DNA of 64,000 nt from Polynucleobacter sp. Adler-ghost (GTDB lineage: Bacteria > Pseudomonadota > Gammaproteobacteria > Burkholderiales > Burkholderiaceae). The position numbers and the translations under genes were made by a program. The notes below the pieces were generated by a model. The model was not told where the DNA came from and searched no databases. It saw only the letters and a program-made list of their open reading frames with translations. This document shows, piece after piece, positions 24,678 through 32,215 of the stretch (position 1 is the stretch's first letter; each line of letters starts with the position of its first letter). The DNA is taken from the NCBI RefSeq assembly GCF_018688495.1, contig NZ_CP061320.1, positions 716,586 through 780,585 on the forward strand, in the 5' to 3' direction.

Positions 24678-26172
24678 TTTTAGCTCCTAAATTTGAATCG
24701 TTACTTACTTGAACAAGCGTCCACTCCCAGGCTTCGCTACCTTTTTTGACCGTGATATACATGTCGTCCTTGGCTCTGCGTATTGATGCCCAGGAAATGC
24801 CAGCGCTCTTTGCCGCCTCCTTGATGTCATTAACGGGTTTGGTGCCACCTGATAGCTCTTCCTCAAGGAAGTTCTTTGCCTCATCTACAGCTTTTATTTG
24901 GGTCTTCTTCGATGGAGCTAGCAACTCATTTGCTGAGCGGAAAGACTTGTCTACCCATGTAATGTGCGAGGTTTTGATTTCATCTTCACCGCTGTGAAGA
25001 ATCTTTTCCTTGATGTCATAAATAAACCCGTACTTATCATTACCAAGGTTGTTTTTGACTGGCAGCATATGCCTTGTGTGGTCGAGCTCATCTTCGCCAA
25101 CTAAATAAGCCACCCTAGATACTGCAACCCACGCACCAGTTCCATTAAAGCGCTGGTGAGCGCCGCCATCAGAGCGTTTATTTAAATGCACCACCAATAG
25201 AACCAATGCGCCACTATCATGCGCCAGCGTTTGAAGTGGGGCCAACATCTTTCTGACATCCGAATCCTTGTAGGTGTCGGTTTTACCGCCAATGTACGCA
25301 TTTGGTGGGTCAATGATGATTAGGCGAACGTCACCTAATTTGGTGGCGCAATCTCTTAGTAAGGCAACGTCTTGATCTAGCTGAAATGGTTCGAGCTCTT
25401 TACCTTCTTGCGCAATTCCTTGAACGATATGCACTTTATTGAGCACTGCGCCAGCCGCTTCTAGTCTTGGCCTTATTGTTCTAGCGGCATCATCTTCGTT
25501 CGCAAGAATAATGACGCTACCTATCGGTGCAAATCCATTTTGTAGTGGCGACCCAGCTCCAGATGTTGCAAGCGCTGCTAATTTAATCGCAATTTGAGAC
25601 TTGCCTAGGCCAGGATTACCCCCAATTACTCCGATCATGCCAAGTGGGAAGCAATCTTCAACCAACCAGTCAACACGTTCTGCGATGATTTGATCAGCGC
25701 TGGTGGTAACTAAGCCTTTAGGCTGCTTAACGACTTCACTAGTTTTCTTGGTAACCTCAGACGGGAACTCTGCAATACCTTTGTACCCATTCTGTTTTGC
25801 TATAAAGAAGATGCTCCTGTAGCTGATCTTACGTTTTTCTTTTAGTTCGCTTGACCACACGCCGTCAAAATCCGTTTGATCAAATAGATCACCACGCTCG
25901 CTATACTCCAGCGCTATATCGTATCCAGAGCTCCAGCCTAGGTCGCGTATTCCCCAGATGGTATTTCTCCAAGGTACGCGATTGCCGTGCTCTTGTGGAT
26001 CAGGGTCCATACCCTCTAAGATCTTTTTGAGATGCGATATGTTCTCTAGCGTCTCAGGTATTTTGGGTGCAACTACACTTTTGGGTGTAGGCGCCTTTGT
26101 TTTTGGTGGTAGCTTTTGATGGGCTTCAAAGATTGCCCTTTTTAGATCAGGTAGTTGAATTAAGCTAGGCAT
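24670..26172 (-). CDS. RecA/RepA-type replicative helicase with N-terminal PriCT-like domain
   Basis: A 500-residue protein. Residues about 45-135 (LKKILEGMDPDPQEHGNRVPWRNTIWGIRDLGW and following) resemble the PriCT-2 domain usually found at the C-terminus of primases. The ATPase has Walker A GGNPGLGKS at 184-192, EDDAARTIRPRL after it, Walker B LIIIDPP near 285, and HLNKRSDGG with RFNGTGAWVAVSR as in RepA-like hexameric helicases. GGAGG lies nine bases before the ATG. It overlaps the primase gene by 13 bases. Together the two reproduce the architecture of the 701-residue fused protein of element 1. Confidence 0.85.
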   Translation of the reverse strand: MPSLIQLPDLKRAIFEAHQKLPPKTKAPTPKSVVAPKIPETLENISHLKKILEGMDPDPQEHGNRVPWRNTIWGIRDLGWSSGYDIALEYSERGDLFDQTDFDGVWSSELKEKRKISYRSIFFIAKQNGYKGIAEFPSEVTKKTSEVVKQPKGLVTTSADQIIAERVDWLVEDCFPLGMIGVIGGNPGLGKSQIAIKLAALATSGAGSPLQNGFAPIGSVIILANEDDAARTIRPRLEAAGAVLNKVHIVQGIAQEGKELEPFQLDQDVALLRDCATKLGDVRLIIIDPPNAYIGGKTDTYKDSDVRKMLAPLQTLAHDSGALVLLVVHLNKRSDGGAHQRFNGTGAWVAVSRVAYLVGEDELDHTRHMLPVKNNLGNDKYGFIYDIKEKILHSGEDEIKTSHITWVDKSFRSANELLAPSKKTQIKAVDEAKNFLEEELSGGTKPVNDIKEAAKSAGISWASIRRAKDDMYITVKKGSEAWEWTLVQVSNDSNLGAKNV

Positions 26173-26762
26173 GGCTTAGCCTCCAATAACTTCGTACCAA
26201 TAGGCGCTGCGCGATCTCGAAAGTTGATAGTGTTCGGTATGCGCAAGACCCTAGCAGCATCAGTCGTGACCTCGCCATCTACATCTAGGCCAAAGTCTTC
26301 CGCAATTTCACGTAATGCTTGTGCTTTAGGGAGCCATTCGCTTGTAGACATCGCCTCAGAGGTTGCCCATACTGCATGTATGCCATGACCCGTGTGATGG
26401 ATATAGCTCGGAACTGGCAGATTAGAGTGTTCTATAAACTTCTCAAGGTCGGCAAGAGCCTCTTCAGGGTTTTGGTACTTGCCACCGCCATGACTATCTA
26501 GATCAAGCCAGAATGAGCAAAGCTGCGCGGCATTATCTTGGGTACGCTTGATACTTGGAGATTCATAGCAAGCCATGCTGACATATAGGGCGCAGTTGGG
26601 TTTAAGTGAATCGAGTAATGACACCAACTCATCAATATTCTTGAAGTGCCGTTGAGACCATCCTTCTTCATCTGCAATGCCAAGATAGCCAGCACCTTCA
26701 CGTACATCATCAAGCCAATGGCGTAGAGATTCTTCTTCATCTAAAGTAAAATTAGTTAACAT
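26160..26762 (-). CDS. Primase-polymerase-like protein (archaeo-eukaryotic primase type)
   Basis: A 200-residue protein with the core of RepB-like/prim-pol domains: an acidic FWLDLDSHGGG (putative catalytic DxD), then SYIHHTGHGIHAVWAT and DVDGEVTTDAARVLRIPNTINFRD, which match the usual motif order. It probably primes replication of the excised element together with the helicase encoded next. The frame ends within the helicase start region (13-base overlap), so the split is a genuine gene boundary rather than an obvious frameshift. No strong Shine-Dalgarno was seen at 26762. Confidence 0.75.
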   Translation of the reverse strand: MLTNFTLDEEESLRHWLDDVREGAGYLGIADEEGWSQRHFKNIDELVSLLDSLKPNCALYVSMACYESPSIKRTQDNAAQLCSFWLDLDSHGGGKYQNPEEALADLEKFIEHSNLPVPSYIHHTGHGIHAVWATSEAMSTSEWLPKAQALREIAEDFGLDVDGEVTTDAARVLRIPNTINFRDRAAPIGTKLLEAKPCLA

Positions 26763-26852
26763 AAGCGAGCTTTCTTATTTAATTTGCGTTGAGTAGGGGA
26801 GCTAGAGCTAGATTCGGGTTGCCGCCCTGTCTAGCTCGTTTTGTTTTGATGC

Positions 26853-27041
26853 TCATAACTGATCTCCAGCAATTCGAGATTTGAGCCACGCATCAATTGC
26901 GTCACTTGACCAGCCCGTACTTCTTGCTGTGAGCTTGATGCCTGGTGGAAATAGTTTGAGTCGAATTTGTTTGTAAATTGAAGAAGGCCTAAGCCCAGTA
27001 ATTTCACAAACTTCGGTAATACGATAGATCTTTATAGGCAT
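26853..27041 (-). CDS. AlpA-family DNA-binding regulator
   Basis: A 62-residue winged helix-turn-helix protein: IYRITEVCEITGLRPSSIYKQIRLKLFPPGIKL, then WSSDAIDAWLKSRI. It is equivalent in position and type to the AlpA gene at 2687-2872 but clearly different in sequence, so each element has its own regulator. It likely controls excision and the replication genes downstream. It is separated from the primase gene by 90 bases. Confidence 0.85.
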   Translation of the reverse strand: MPIKIYRITEVCEITGLRPSSIYKQIRLKLFPPGIKLTARSTGWSSDAIDAWLKSRIAGDQL

Positions 27042-27128
27042 TTATAGGCCCCTCCGTGTTGAACATAAAACGGAGTTTCATCCTATAAATGCGTTATGTA
27101 TGCTCCTTGAGCTTACAGGTTTCGGGTA

Positions 27129-27602
27129 CTACTTATTCTTCTTTGGAGTGTTGTACTCGTAAATTGAGTCCCTATCAGACGCTGATCGAAGCGTGTTTGC
27201 TCGATGAATTTTTTTCTTTTCGTACCACTTTTTTCTTATGTAGGCTGGATCATAAGAGCAGTCTGAGTCTTCACCAAAGAGTTTCGTTGCGATCCTTGAG
27301 CCTTCCTCAAATGCTTCTTTCATTGAATATGGCTTTATTGGCTGACCATTTTGATCAATATCAGGGTCAGTTGCGCATGCTATCCAATGGAATATGAAAT
27401 CCATATTTGATCTAGATGTCTCATCTTGTTTTGATTTGCCATCACCGTAAGTGAGGCCAAGAATTCTAGCTGGATCACGTCCTGCACCCATTCCTCGGAA
27501 GACATGTATTAAATACTGCAATTGCTCTTTTGTTGGAGGGTCTCCATTTTCCAGTTGCTTAGCAAATGCCCTAAAACGTTTTTTTTGATCAGCTGGGCTC
27601 AC
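27129..27602 (-). CDS. Hypothetical protein coupled to integrase 2
   Basis: A 157-residue soluble protein starting at GTG, whose first bases overlap the integrase stop (GTGA), so translation is coupled. Visible segments are QYLIHVFRGMGAGRDPARILGLTYGDGKS near residue 25, a helical HWIACATDPDIDQNGQ middle part and a basic C-terminus (IRKKWYEKKK). No family is recognised. The place is the same as the coiled protein after integrase 1 (2933-3727), but the sequences do not look alike. Confidence 0.65.
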   Translation of the reverse strand: MSPADQKKRFRAFAKQLENGDPPTKEQLQYLIHVFRGMGAGRDPARILGLTYGDGKSKQDETSRSNMDFIFHWIACATDPDIDQNGQPIKPYSMKEAFEEGSRIATKLFGEDSDCSYDPAYIRKKWYEKKKIHRANTLRSASDRDSIYEYNTPKKNK

Positions 27603-28843
27603 GCTGCTGCCCTTAGTTGAGTAACTTTATCCATACTAAACCCAGCAGCCTGCGCATCACACCAGTCAGCAAACCATTGCATCATTCCGATCCGCTCATC
27701 CATAAAGTTGGAGCGCAAATAAGCTCTGCGAATCTTATTTTTCTCTGAATGATCTAGTTGACGCTCAATAGCATCTGGATTAAATCTATTTTCATTCAAA
27801 ACATCTGTAATTAAGGATCGCAGACCATGTGCCGTTACTACAAACCCAAGTCTGTGTAAGGCAAGTCGTAAAGTATTCTCTGACATAATTTTATGTTTGC
27901 CTCTGCCTGGGAAAATGTAGTTATTGCCATCGCGATACGTTAGTGGCTTGATTAAGAGCAGGGCGGAAATTGCCTGTGATGGAAGTGGGACTTGATGTTC
28001 TCTACCGCTTTTCATTCTCGTGCTGGGTATAGTCCAGGTAGCATTCTCAAAATCAATCTCATTCCACAGAGCGCCGCGGATGGAGTTATCCCTTAATCCA
28101 GTGTAAAGCGCTAGGCGTAAAGCACAAACAGTCTTGAGATCAAGTTTTTGATTAATACCAGTTACATTCAGCGCATTAATCAGGTCGCCTACTTTGTTTT
28201 GGGGTAGGGCAGAAAAATGCTTAACTGGCGGCTTTTTAAAGTAGGGGTTGTCAGCCATATCTCGCGCTGGATTAATAGTTCCCCTGTGAGTTGCTCTTGC
28301 ATATGAGAATATTTGCGCTGCTATTCCACGTGCTCTACGCGCTGATTCCTTTGTACCCTTGTCGTAGGACGCTTTAATGATCGTATAAAGATATGCCTCT
28401 TGAATGGAATCGATTGGCATTCTCTCCAGGTCTGGCAGTAGGTAGCGCTTTAATAGCCCATTGTTTCGCTCGTAATAATGCGCACTCCATTCGGATTCAT
28501 TATGCGCAAGCCATTCCCTAGCAATAGCACCGAAGGTGGCCTCGCCCTTGATTATCTGGTTTGCCTTTGCTACTCGATTGGCAGTAGACGGGTTATCGCC
28601 CTTAGCAACGTGCTGCCTGGCTTCATCAATCTTCGCTCTCGCGATTTGTAAAGTAACTTTTGGGTAGGCGCCAAGTCCAGAAGACATCTCTTTGCCGCCA
28701 AGCCGATAGCGATATATCCACGTGCGACTGCCATCGGGACGGATGCGTAAACGCAGCCCAGCACCATCATTTAAATAGTAGAGCTTTGCTTTAGCTTTTG
28801 CAGCTTTGCATGCGGCTTCAGTTAGTAATTTTTCAGCAGCCAT
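27599..28843 (-). CDS. int: Tyrosine-type site-specific integrase (DUF4102 type)
   Basis: A 414-residue integrase. The N-terminal arm-binding domain has KLYYLNDGAGLRLRIRPDGSRTWIYRYRLGGKEMSSGLGAYPKVTL. A core-binding domain is in the middle. The catalytic residues are Arg in YTGLRDNSIRGALW, HGLRSLITD, and H plus the nucleophilic Tyr in LDHSEKNKIRRAYLRS. It inserts the element into the 3' end of tRNA-Ser. It is related to but distinct from integrase 1. Repeats AGTACCC lie immediately upstream of the start, and the attachment core is 150 bases away. Confidence 0.92.
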   Translation of the reverse strand: MAAEKLLTEAACKAAKAKAKLYYLNDGAGLRLRIRPDGSRTWIYRYRLGGKEMSSGLGAYPKVTLQIARAKIDEARQHVAKGDNPSTANRVAKANQIIKGEATFGAIAREWLAHNESEWSAHYYERNNGLLKRYLLPDLERMPIDSIQEAYLYTIIKASYDKGTKESARRARGIAAQIFSYARATHRGTINPARDMADNPYFKKPPVKHFSALPQNKVGDLINALNVTGINQKLDLKTVCALRLALYTGLRDNSIRGALWNEIDFENATWTIPSTRMKSGREHQVPLPSQAISALLLIKPLTYRDGNNYIFPGRGKHKIMSENTLRLALHRLGFVVTAHGLRSLITDVLNENRFNPDAIERQLDHSEKNKIRRAYLRSNFMDERIGMMQWFADWCDAQAAGFSMDKVTQLRAAA

Positions 28844-28853
28844 TAAGTTCTCC

Positions 28854-28927
28854 AGTACCCACGCCAGTACCCAATTTTACCGTAGCTTTTGGTGTGGTGC
28901 TATGAAGTGCTGTAACTTAAAGTACCC
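28854..28927. repeat. Arm-type repeats upstream of integrase 2
   Basis: AGTACCC occurs at 28854-28860, 28866-28872 and 28921-28927. The first two form a 12-base tandem. The same heptamer lies near the left end at 20538-20544. They are probable integrase arm sites or part of the integrase promoter region, by position only. Confidence 0.45.
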
Positions 28928-28993
28928 GTATTTATTGGGTTTAAAGGTGATTTATAGATTGTGGTGAAGCTCTGTAAAACCCAATTCGTCGCA

Positions 28994-29007
28994 CACCTCT
29001 TCCGCCA
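28994..29007 (+). repeat. attR of element 2
   Basis: CACCTCTTCCGCCA, an exact copy of the tRNA-Ser 3' end at 20458-20471. No tRNA body precedes it. Confidence 0.85.
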
Positions 29008-29048
29008 AATAAATAGGTATTACAAGGATTTGTGGCAACACAACAGCC

Positions 29049-29069
29049 TTGTTACCAAAATCGTTACCA
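29049..29069. repeat. Orphan arm-type double repeat
   Basis: GTTACCAAAA, two bases, then GTTACCAAA: the same double repeat as upstream of integrase 1 (4951-4971), with one base different. No integrase gene is attached to it here. It lies outside the attR of element 2. Confidence 0.5.
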
Positions 29070-29097
29070 AAGCCATCCTGCGGGGTGGCTTTTCTTT
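29070..29097 (+). terminator. Possible terminator in the relic between element 2 and the next gene
   Basis: AAGCCATCC, short loop, GGGGTGGCTTTTCTTTT. The stem has one irregular position. Confidence 0.5.
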
Positions 29098-29153
29098 TGG
29101 CACTGAGGGTCCGCTATCGGCCAATTAGAGACGCTTGTAAGAAATAAGTCCGC

Positions 29154-29201
29154 GCCTTTCTAAGGAGTAGGTCGCACGTTCGAATCGTGCTGGGCAGGCC
29201 A
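29154..29201 (+). pseudogene. 3' half of a tRNA-Arg(UCU)-like gene
   Basis: From TTTCTAAGG onward the sequence follows the 3' half of tRNA-Arg(UCU): anticodon loop, a variable region GTAGGTC, a perfect T-arm (GCACG, TTCGAAT, CGTGC), TGGGCAG acceptor strand, G and CCA. The 5' half is absent: no CTGCCCA-type acceptor strand or D-arm occurs upstream. It cannot fold into a tRNA and is best read as an attachment-site duplicate or relic. Confidence 0.6.
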
Positions 29202-29298
29202 TAAACTTCAAAAATATTGACAACTACGTCCTAGACAGTACTAAAGTACTTACTATATCTAATAACTGTAACTAATACATAAATTCAAAGGGGTAGGG

Positions 29299-30099
29299 AT
29301 GCAAATATTCTTAAAAAGAACACTGGTCGGTTTTTTATCGACTTTAATCGTAGCTACACCAGCGTTTGCTCAAGATAGTAATACATCAAATCCACTACCA
29401 AAAGTCTCGCAAGAATGGCGCTTTGAAGTTACTCCTTATGTATGGGCGCCTGCAATTAAAGGCACTATAAATTTTGATAATGGCCTTGCGAAAACTGCTG
29501 ATTTTTCTTCGAGCAATGTCCTTAGCAATCTGAAGTCTGGCGCAATGATGGCTGCTGAAGCGCATAAGGGTAACTGGGGCATTATGGGCGATCTTGTTTC
29601 AGCTACGTTGCAACATTCAGGATCAGTTCCCATATATGGCGGCGCTGCCACCGTAGCAGACAAAATTACGCTGCAGCAAACGGTTTTAACTGGTGCCGCA
29701 ACTTATACGCTTGCTAATACACGGGACGTATATGTTGACGCCTTGCTGGGAGCTCGGGCAATTGATATTACAGCTACCTTAAACGGCAATTTAATTGGTA
29801 CCGCTGAAAAAGAAACGATTTCAAAGAAAACCTCGACGGTCGATCCTATCATCGGTGCTAAAGGTCGTTACCGTATCGCTGACTCAAGTTGGTATCTGCC
29901 TGCCTATGCCGATATTGGCAGTGGTGGTGGTACTACGAATTTGACATGGCAGGTAATGGCTGGCATTGGTAAATCATTTGGCAGCTTGATTGATGCGTCA
30001 TTGACGTATCGCGCGTTGTATTACGACATGAAGGCTGGTGGTGTTTTGCAAAAGACCACGATGCAAGGTCCGCAAGCTGCCATTACTTTTAAATTTTGA
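29299..30099 (+). CDS. Outer-membrane beta-barrel protein, hypothetical
   Basis: A 266-residue protein with signal peptide (LVGFLSTLIVATPAFAQ). The mature part has the regular alternating pattern of a barrel: WRFEVTPYVWAPAIKGTINF, an EAHKGNWGIMGDLVSATL strand, TLQQTVLTGAATYTL, and a terminal strand ending in Phe (AAITFKF). It resembles small outer-membrane proteins of unknown function. The gene starts 98 bases after the tRNA fragment and 19 bases before the next barrel gene, so they probably share a transcript. Confidence 0.75.
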   Translation: MQIFLKRTLVGFLSTLIVATPAFAQDSNTSNPLPKVSQEWRFEVTPYVWAPAIKGTINFDNGLAKTADFSSSNVLSNLKSGAMMAAEAHKGNWGIMGDLVSATLQHSGSVPIYGGAATVADKITLQQTVLTGAATYTLANTRDVYVDALLGARAIDITATLNGNLIGTAEKETISKKTSTVDPIIGAKGRYRIADSSWYLPAYADIGSGGGTTNLTWQVMAGIGKSFGSLIDASLTYRALYYDMKAGGVLQKTTMQGPQAAITFKF

Positions 30100-30117
30100 T
30101 TCTGAATCACTGATCCC

Positions 30118-30948
30118 ATGAAAACATTCAAACGTATTCTTGTCGTTATCGCAGCGACTACATTGTCTAGTCTAGTAGCTGCTCAAAGCAGTAGCGCCCC
30201 TGATGGGGGTGTGGATAAGGTCGGCATTGCTAAAAAACTAGCCAACCCGATTGCCAATATGATTTCGGTGCCACTGCAATACGAATTTAGTCGTGGTGTT
30301 GGTAAAAATCAGGGGGGTTCAGAGCAGACCTTGCTCTTTCAGCCGGTAACCCCATTTGATCTTGGTGGCGGAGATACTTTTATTGTTCGTCCGATTGTTG
30401 CCGGTGTAAGAGAGGTCAGTGTTCAGGCTGCGAATGGACAATCATTTTCGGGTTATGGCATTGCTAGCGTTACGGTGGAATCGTTCTATGCACCCAACAC
30501 TAATTCATCGTGGATCTGGGGGATGGGTCCCTATGCTGTATCTCCCTCGGGCAATAGCGGCAAGTTTGGCTCCCAACAAACAGGTGCTGGTGTGACGGGT
30601 GTAATTCTCAATCGTCATGGTCCCTGGACTTATGGATTGCTAGGTTATCAGTCTTGGAGTGTAGGTGGCAATCCAAGCTTTGGCACGCAAAACAATTTAT
30701 ATGGCCAACCGTTTGTCGCTTTCACCAACAAGGACGCATTTACTTATACCGTGAATATGGAGGCGCAATATAACTACGATACGCATCGTACTTCCAACCC
30801 CTTATATGCCGGCGTATCGAAATTAATGGTATTTGATGGCGTACCTTTGCAGTTTGCCGCTGGCCCTATGTATTACATTAGCAATACTCCAGGCGGTCCG
30901 TCAGGATGGGGCGCTCGTGCCACAGCAACTTTGGTCATTTTGAAATAA
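30118..30948 (+). CDS. Outer-membrane transporter-like protein (family often called neuromedin U-like)
   Basis: A 276-residue protein with signal peptide cleaved near VAAQS. The mature N-terminus IAKKLANPIANMISVPLQYEFSRGVGKNQGGSEQTLLFQPVTPF is the hallmark of a widespread proteobacterial outer-membrane family whose usual database name is a historical misnomer. GVTGVILNRHGPWTYGLLGYQSWSV and the C-terminal strand fit a barrel. It may form a channel. It lies between another barrel gene and an amide hydrolase gene, all on one strand with short gaps. Confidence 0.72.
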   Translation: MKTFKRILVVIAATTLSSLVAAQSSSAPDGGVDKVGIAKKLANPIANMISVPLQYEFSRGVGKNQGGSEQTLLFQPVTPFDLGGGDTFIVRPIVAGVREVSVQAANGQSFSGYGIASVTVESFYAPNTNSSWIWGMGPYAVSPSGNSGKFGSQQTGAGVTGVILNRHGPWTYGLLGYQSWSVGGNPSFGTQNNLYGQPFVAFTNKDAFTYTVNMEAQYNYDTHRTSNPLYAGVSKLMVFDGVPLQFAAGPMYYISNTPGGPSGWGARATATLVILK

Positions 30949-30994
30949 ACAAAAGCGTTTGAAGGCTGACACCAGACTTTATATAAGGACTCAT

Positions 30995-32116
30995 ATGAAA
31001 CAAATCATCGCTCATAAAATTGTTGCTACATCACTCTCACTAACCTTAGTATTTGCTCCCTTTTTGAGTGAGGCATGTACTGCTGTGAATATCACTGCAA
31101 AAGATGGCTCTGTTGTTGCGGGTAGAACAATGGAGTGGGCTTTTGATATGAAGTGGCAGTTAACCGTCAATCCCAAAGGTACAGCTATCGCGTTAACTGC
31201 GCCTAGTTCAATGAAATTACCTGCAAGCAGTTTGTCGAGTAAATATGGATTTGCAGGTATCTCACCAGCCATCCTACCAGGACCACCTGCCTACTTAGAA
31301 GGTCAAAATGAAGCTGGTCTAGCGATTAGTGGAAACTTCTTGCCAGGCTTTACTGAATACCAGACAGTCAGCCCGCAAGATAAAAACTACGTTTCGATTC
31401 TTAATTTAGGCGGCTTTATTTTGGGGATGTTTGCTACAGTCAAAGAGCTGCGTAATGAATTACCAAAATATAAAGTTTGGTTTGATCCAAGTGAAGTAAA
31501 GGGTTTACCAACCCCGCCATGGTTGCATTTTGTTTTAACTGATCGAAGTGGCGAGAGTATCGTGATTGAGTTTGTAAAAGGCCAAATGGTCATCCACAAT
31601 AATCTAGCAGGCGTCTTAACAAATGCCCCAACCTATGACTGGCACCTGAATAACGTACGAAACTATTTGTCACTGACAGCAACTGCTACCCCCTCTGTGA
31701 CTGTTGGCAACGTTAATGTAACTGAGTTAGGACAGGGCGGTGGTTTGATTGGCTTGCCAGCGGATTACACTCCACCATCGCGTTTTGTCAGAGCCACTTA
31801 TCTCAGGCAGCTTGCCTATCAGCCTAGTAATAGCATTGATGCTGTTGCGTTAACGGGTCATATTTTAGATAATGTGGACATTCCTATGGGGGTTGCAAGA
31901 TCTACTGATGGCAAGCAGATAGTCTCTGATTACACGCAGTGGATCAATCTGAAGGATTTAAAAAATAACAAGATGAAGATTGCTAATTATGCAAGTCGCA
32001 CCAACTTTATCGAGATTGATTTGAACCAAATGTTTAAATCTGGAAAAACAAAAAGCTGGTTAGTGGATAAATTGCCTTACCCAAAAAACGATTTGACAAC
32101 AGAACTCTTAAAATAA
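30995..32116 (+). CDS. Secreted linear amide C-N hydrolase (choloylglycine hydrolase/penicillin V acylase family)
   Basis: About 373 residues from the ATG at 30995, which has AAGGAC upstream; an in-frame ATG at 30959 would spoil the signal peptide. The peptide ends just before Cys28 in SEACTAVNITAKDGSVVAGRTMEW, so cleavage exposes the Ntn-type nucleophilic Cys. The Arg in GRTMEW and the Asn of LTNAPTYDWHLNN are also family residues. It hydrolyses amide bonds in the periplasm; bile salts are unlikely in a free-living bacterium, and acyl-homoserine lactones or acylated amino acids are possible. It follows two outer-membrane protein genes and a terminator closes the unit. Confidence 0.85.
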   Translation: MKQIIAHKIVATSLSLTLVFAPFLSEACTAVNITAKDGSVVAGRTMEWAFDMKWQLTVNPKGTAIALTAPSSMKLPASSLSSKYGFAGISPAILPGPPAYLEGQNEAGLAISGNFLPGFTEYQTVSPQDKNYVSILNLGGFILGMFATVKELRNELPKYKVWFDPSEVKGLPTPPWLHFVLTDRSGESIVIEFVKGQMVIHNNLAGVLTNAPTYDWHLNNVRNYLSLTATATPSVTVGNVNVTELGQGGGLIGLPADYTPPSRFVRATYLRQLAYQPSNSIDAVALTGHILDNVDIPMGVARSTDGKQIVSDYTQWINLKDLKNNKMKIANYASRTNFIEIDLNQMFKSGKTKSWLVDKLPYPKNDLTTELLK

Positions 32117-32126
32117 ATTAGTAGAT

Positions 32127-32152
32127 AAACCGCCTTCGGGTGGTTTATTTTT
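32127..32152 (+). terminator. Terminator after amide hydrolase gene
   Basis: AAACCGCC, TTCG, GGTGGTTT followed by ATTTTTTA. Confidence 0.85.
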
Positions 32153-32215
32153 TAGTGCATCAAACTAGGTTTATTTGTTCATGAAAATTTCAAAACCTTA
32201 ATACATCGGCCATTT

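Larger units (their letters stand above)
20472..29007. mobile_element. Element 2: complete tRNA-Ser integrative element, about 8.5 kb
   Basis: Bounded by the 14-bp repeat at 20458-20471 and 28994-29007. Gene content: a small hypothetical gene, four envelope or enzyme cargo genes (20981-23641), a Cys/His-motif small protein, a duplicated-domain protein, helicase, primase, AlpA, a small integrase-coupled gene and a tyrosine integrase. AGTACCC or GTACCC repeats occur near both ends. No capsid, terminase, lysis or conjugation genes are seen. The layout is that of a replication-competent satellite-like or PICI-like island; that classification is inferred. Confidence 0.85.

Noticed and set aside
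29126..29201. Functional tRNA-Arg gene
   Set aside because: Only the 3' half is present; there is no matching 5' acceptor strand or D-arm.
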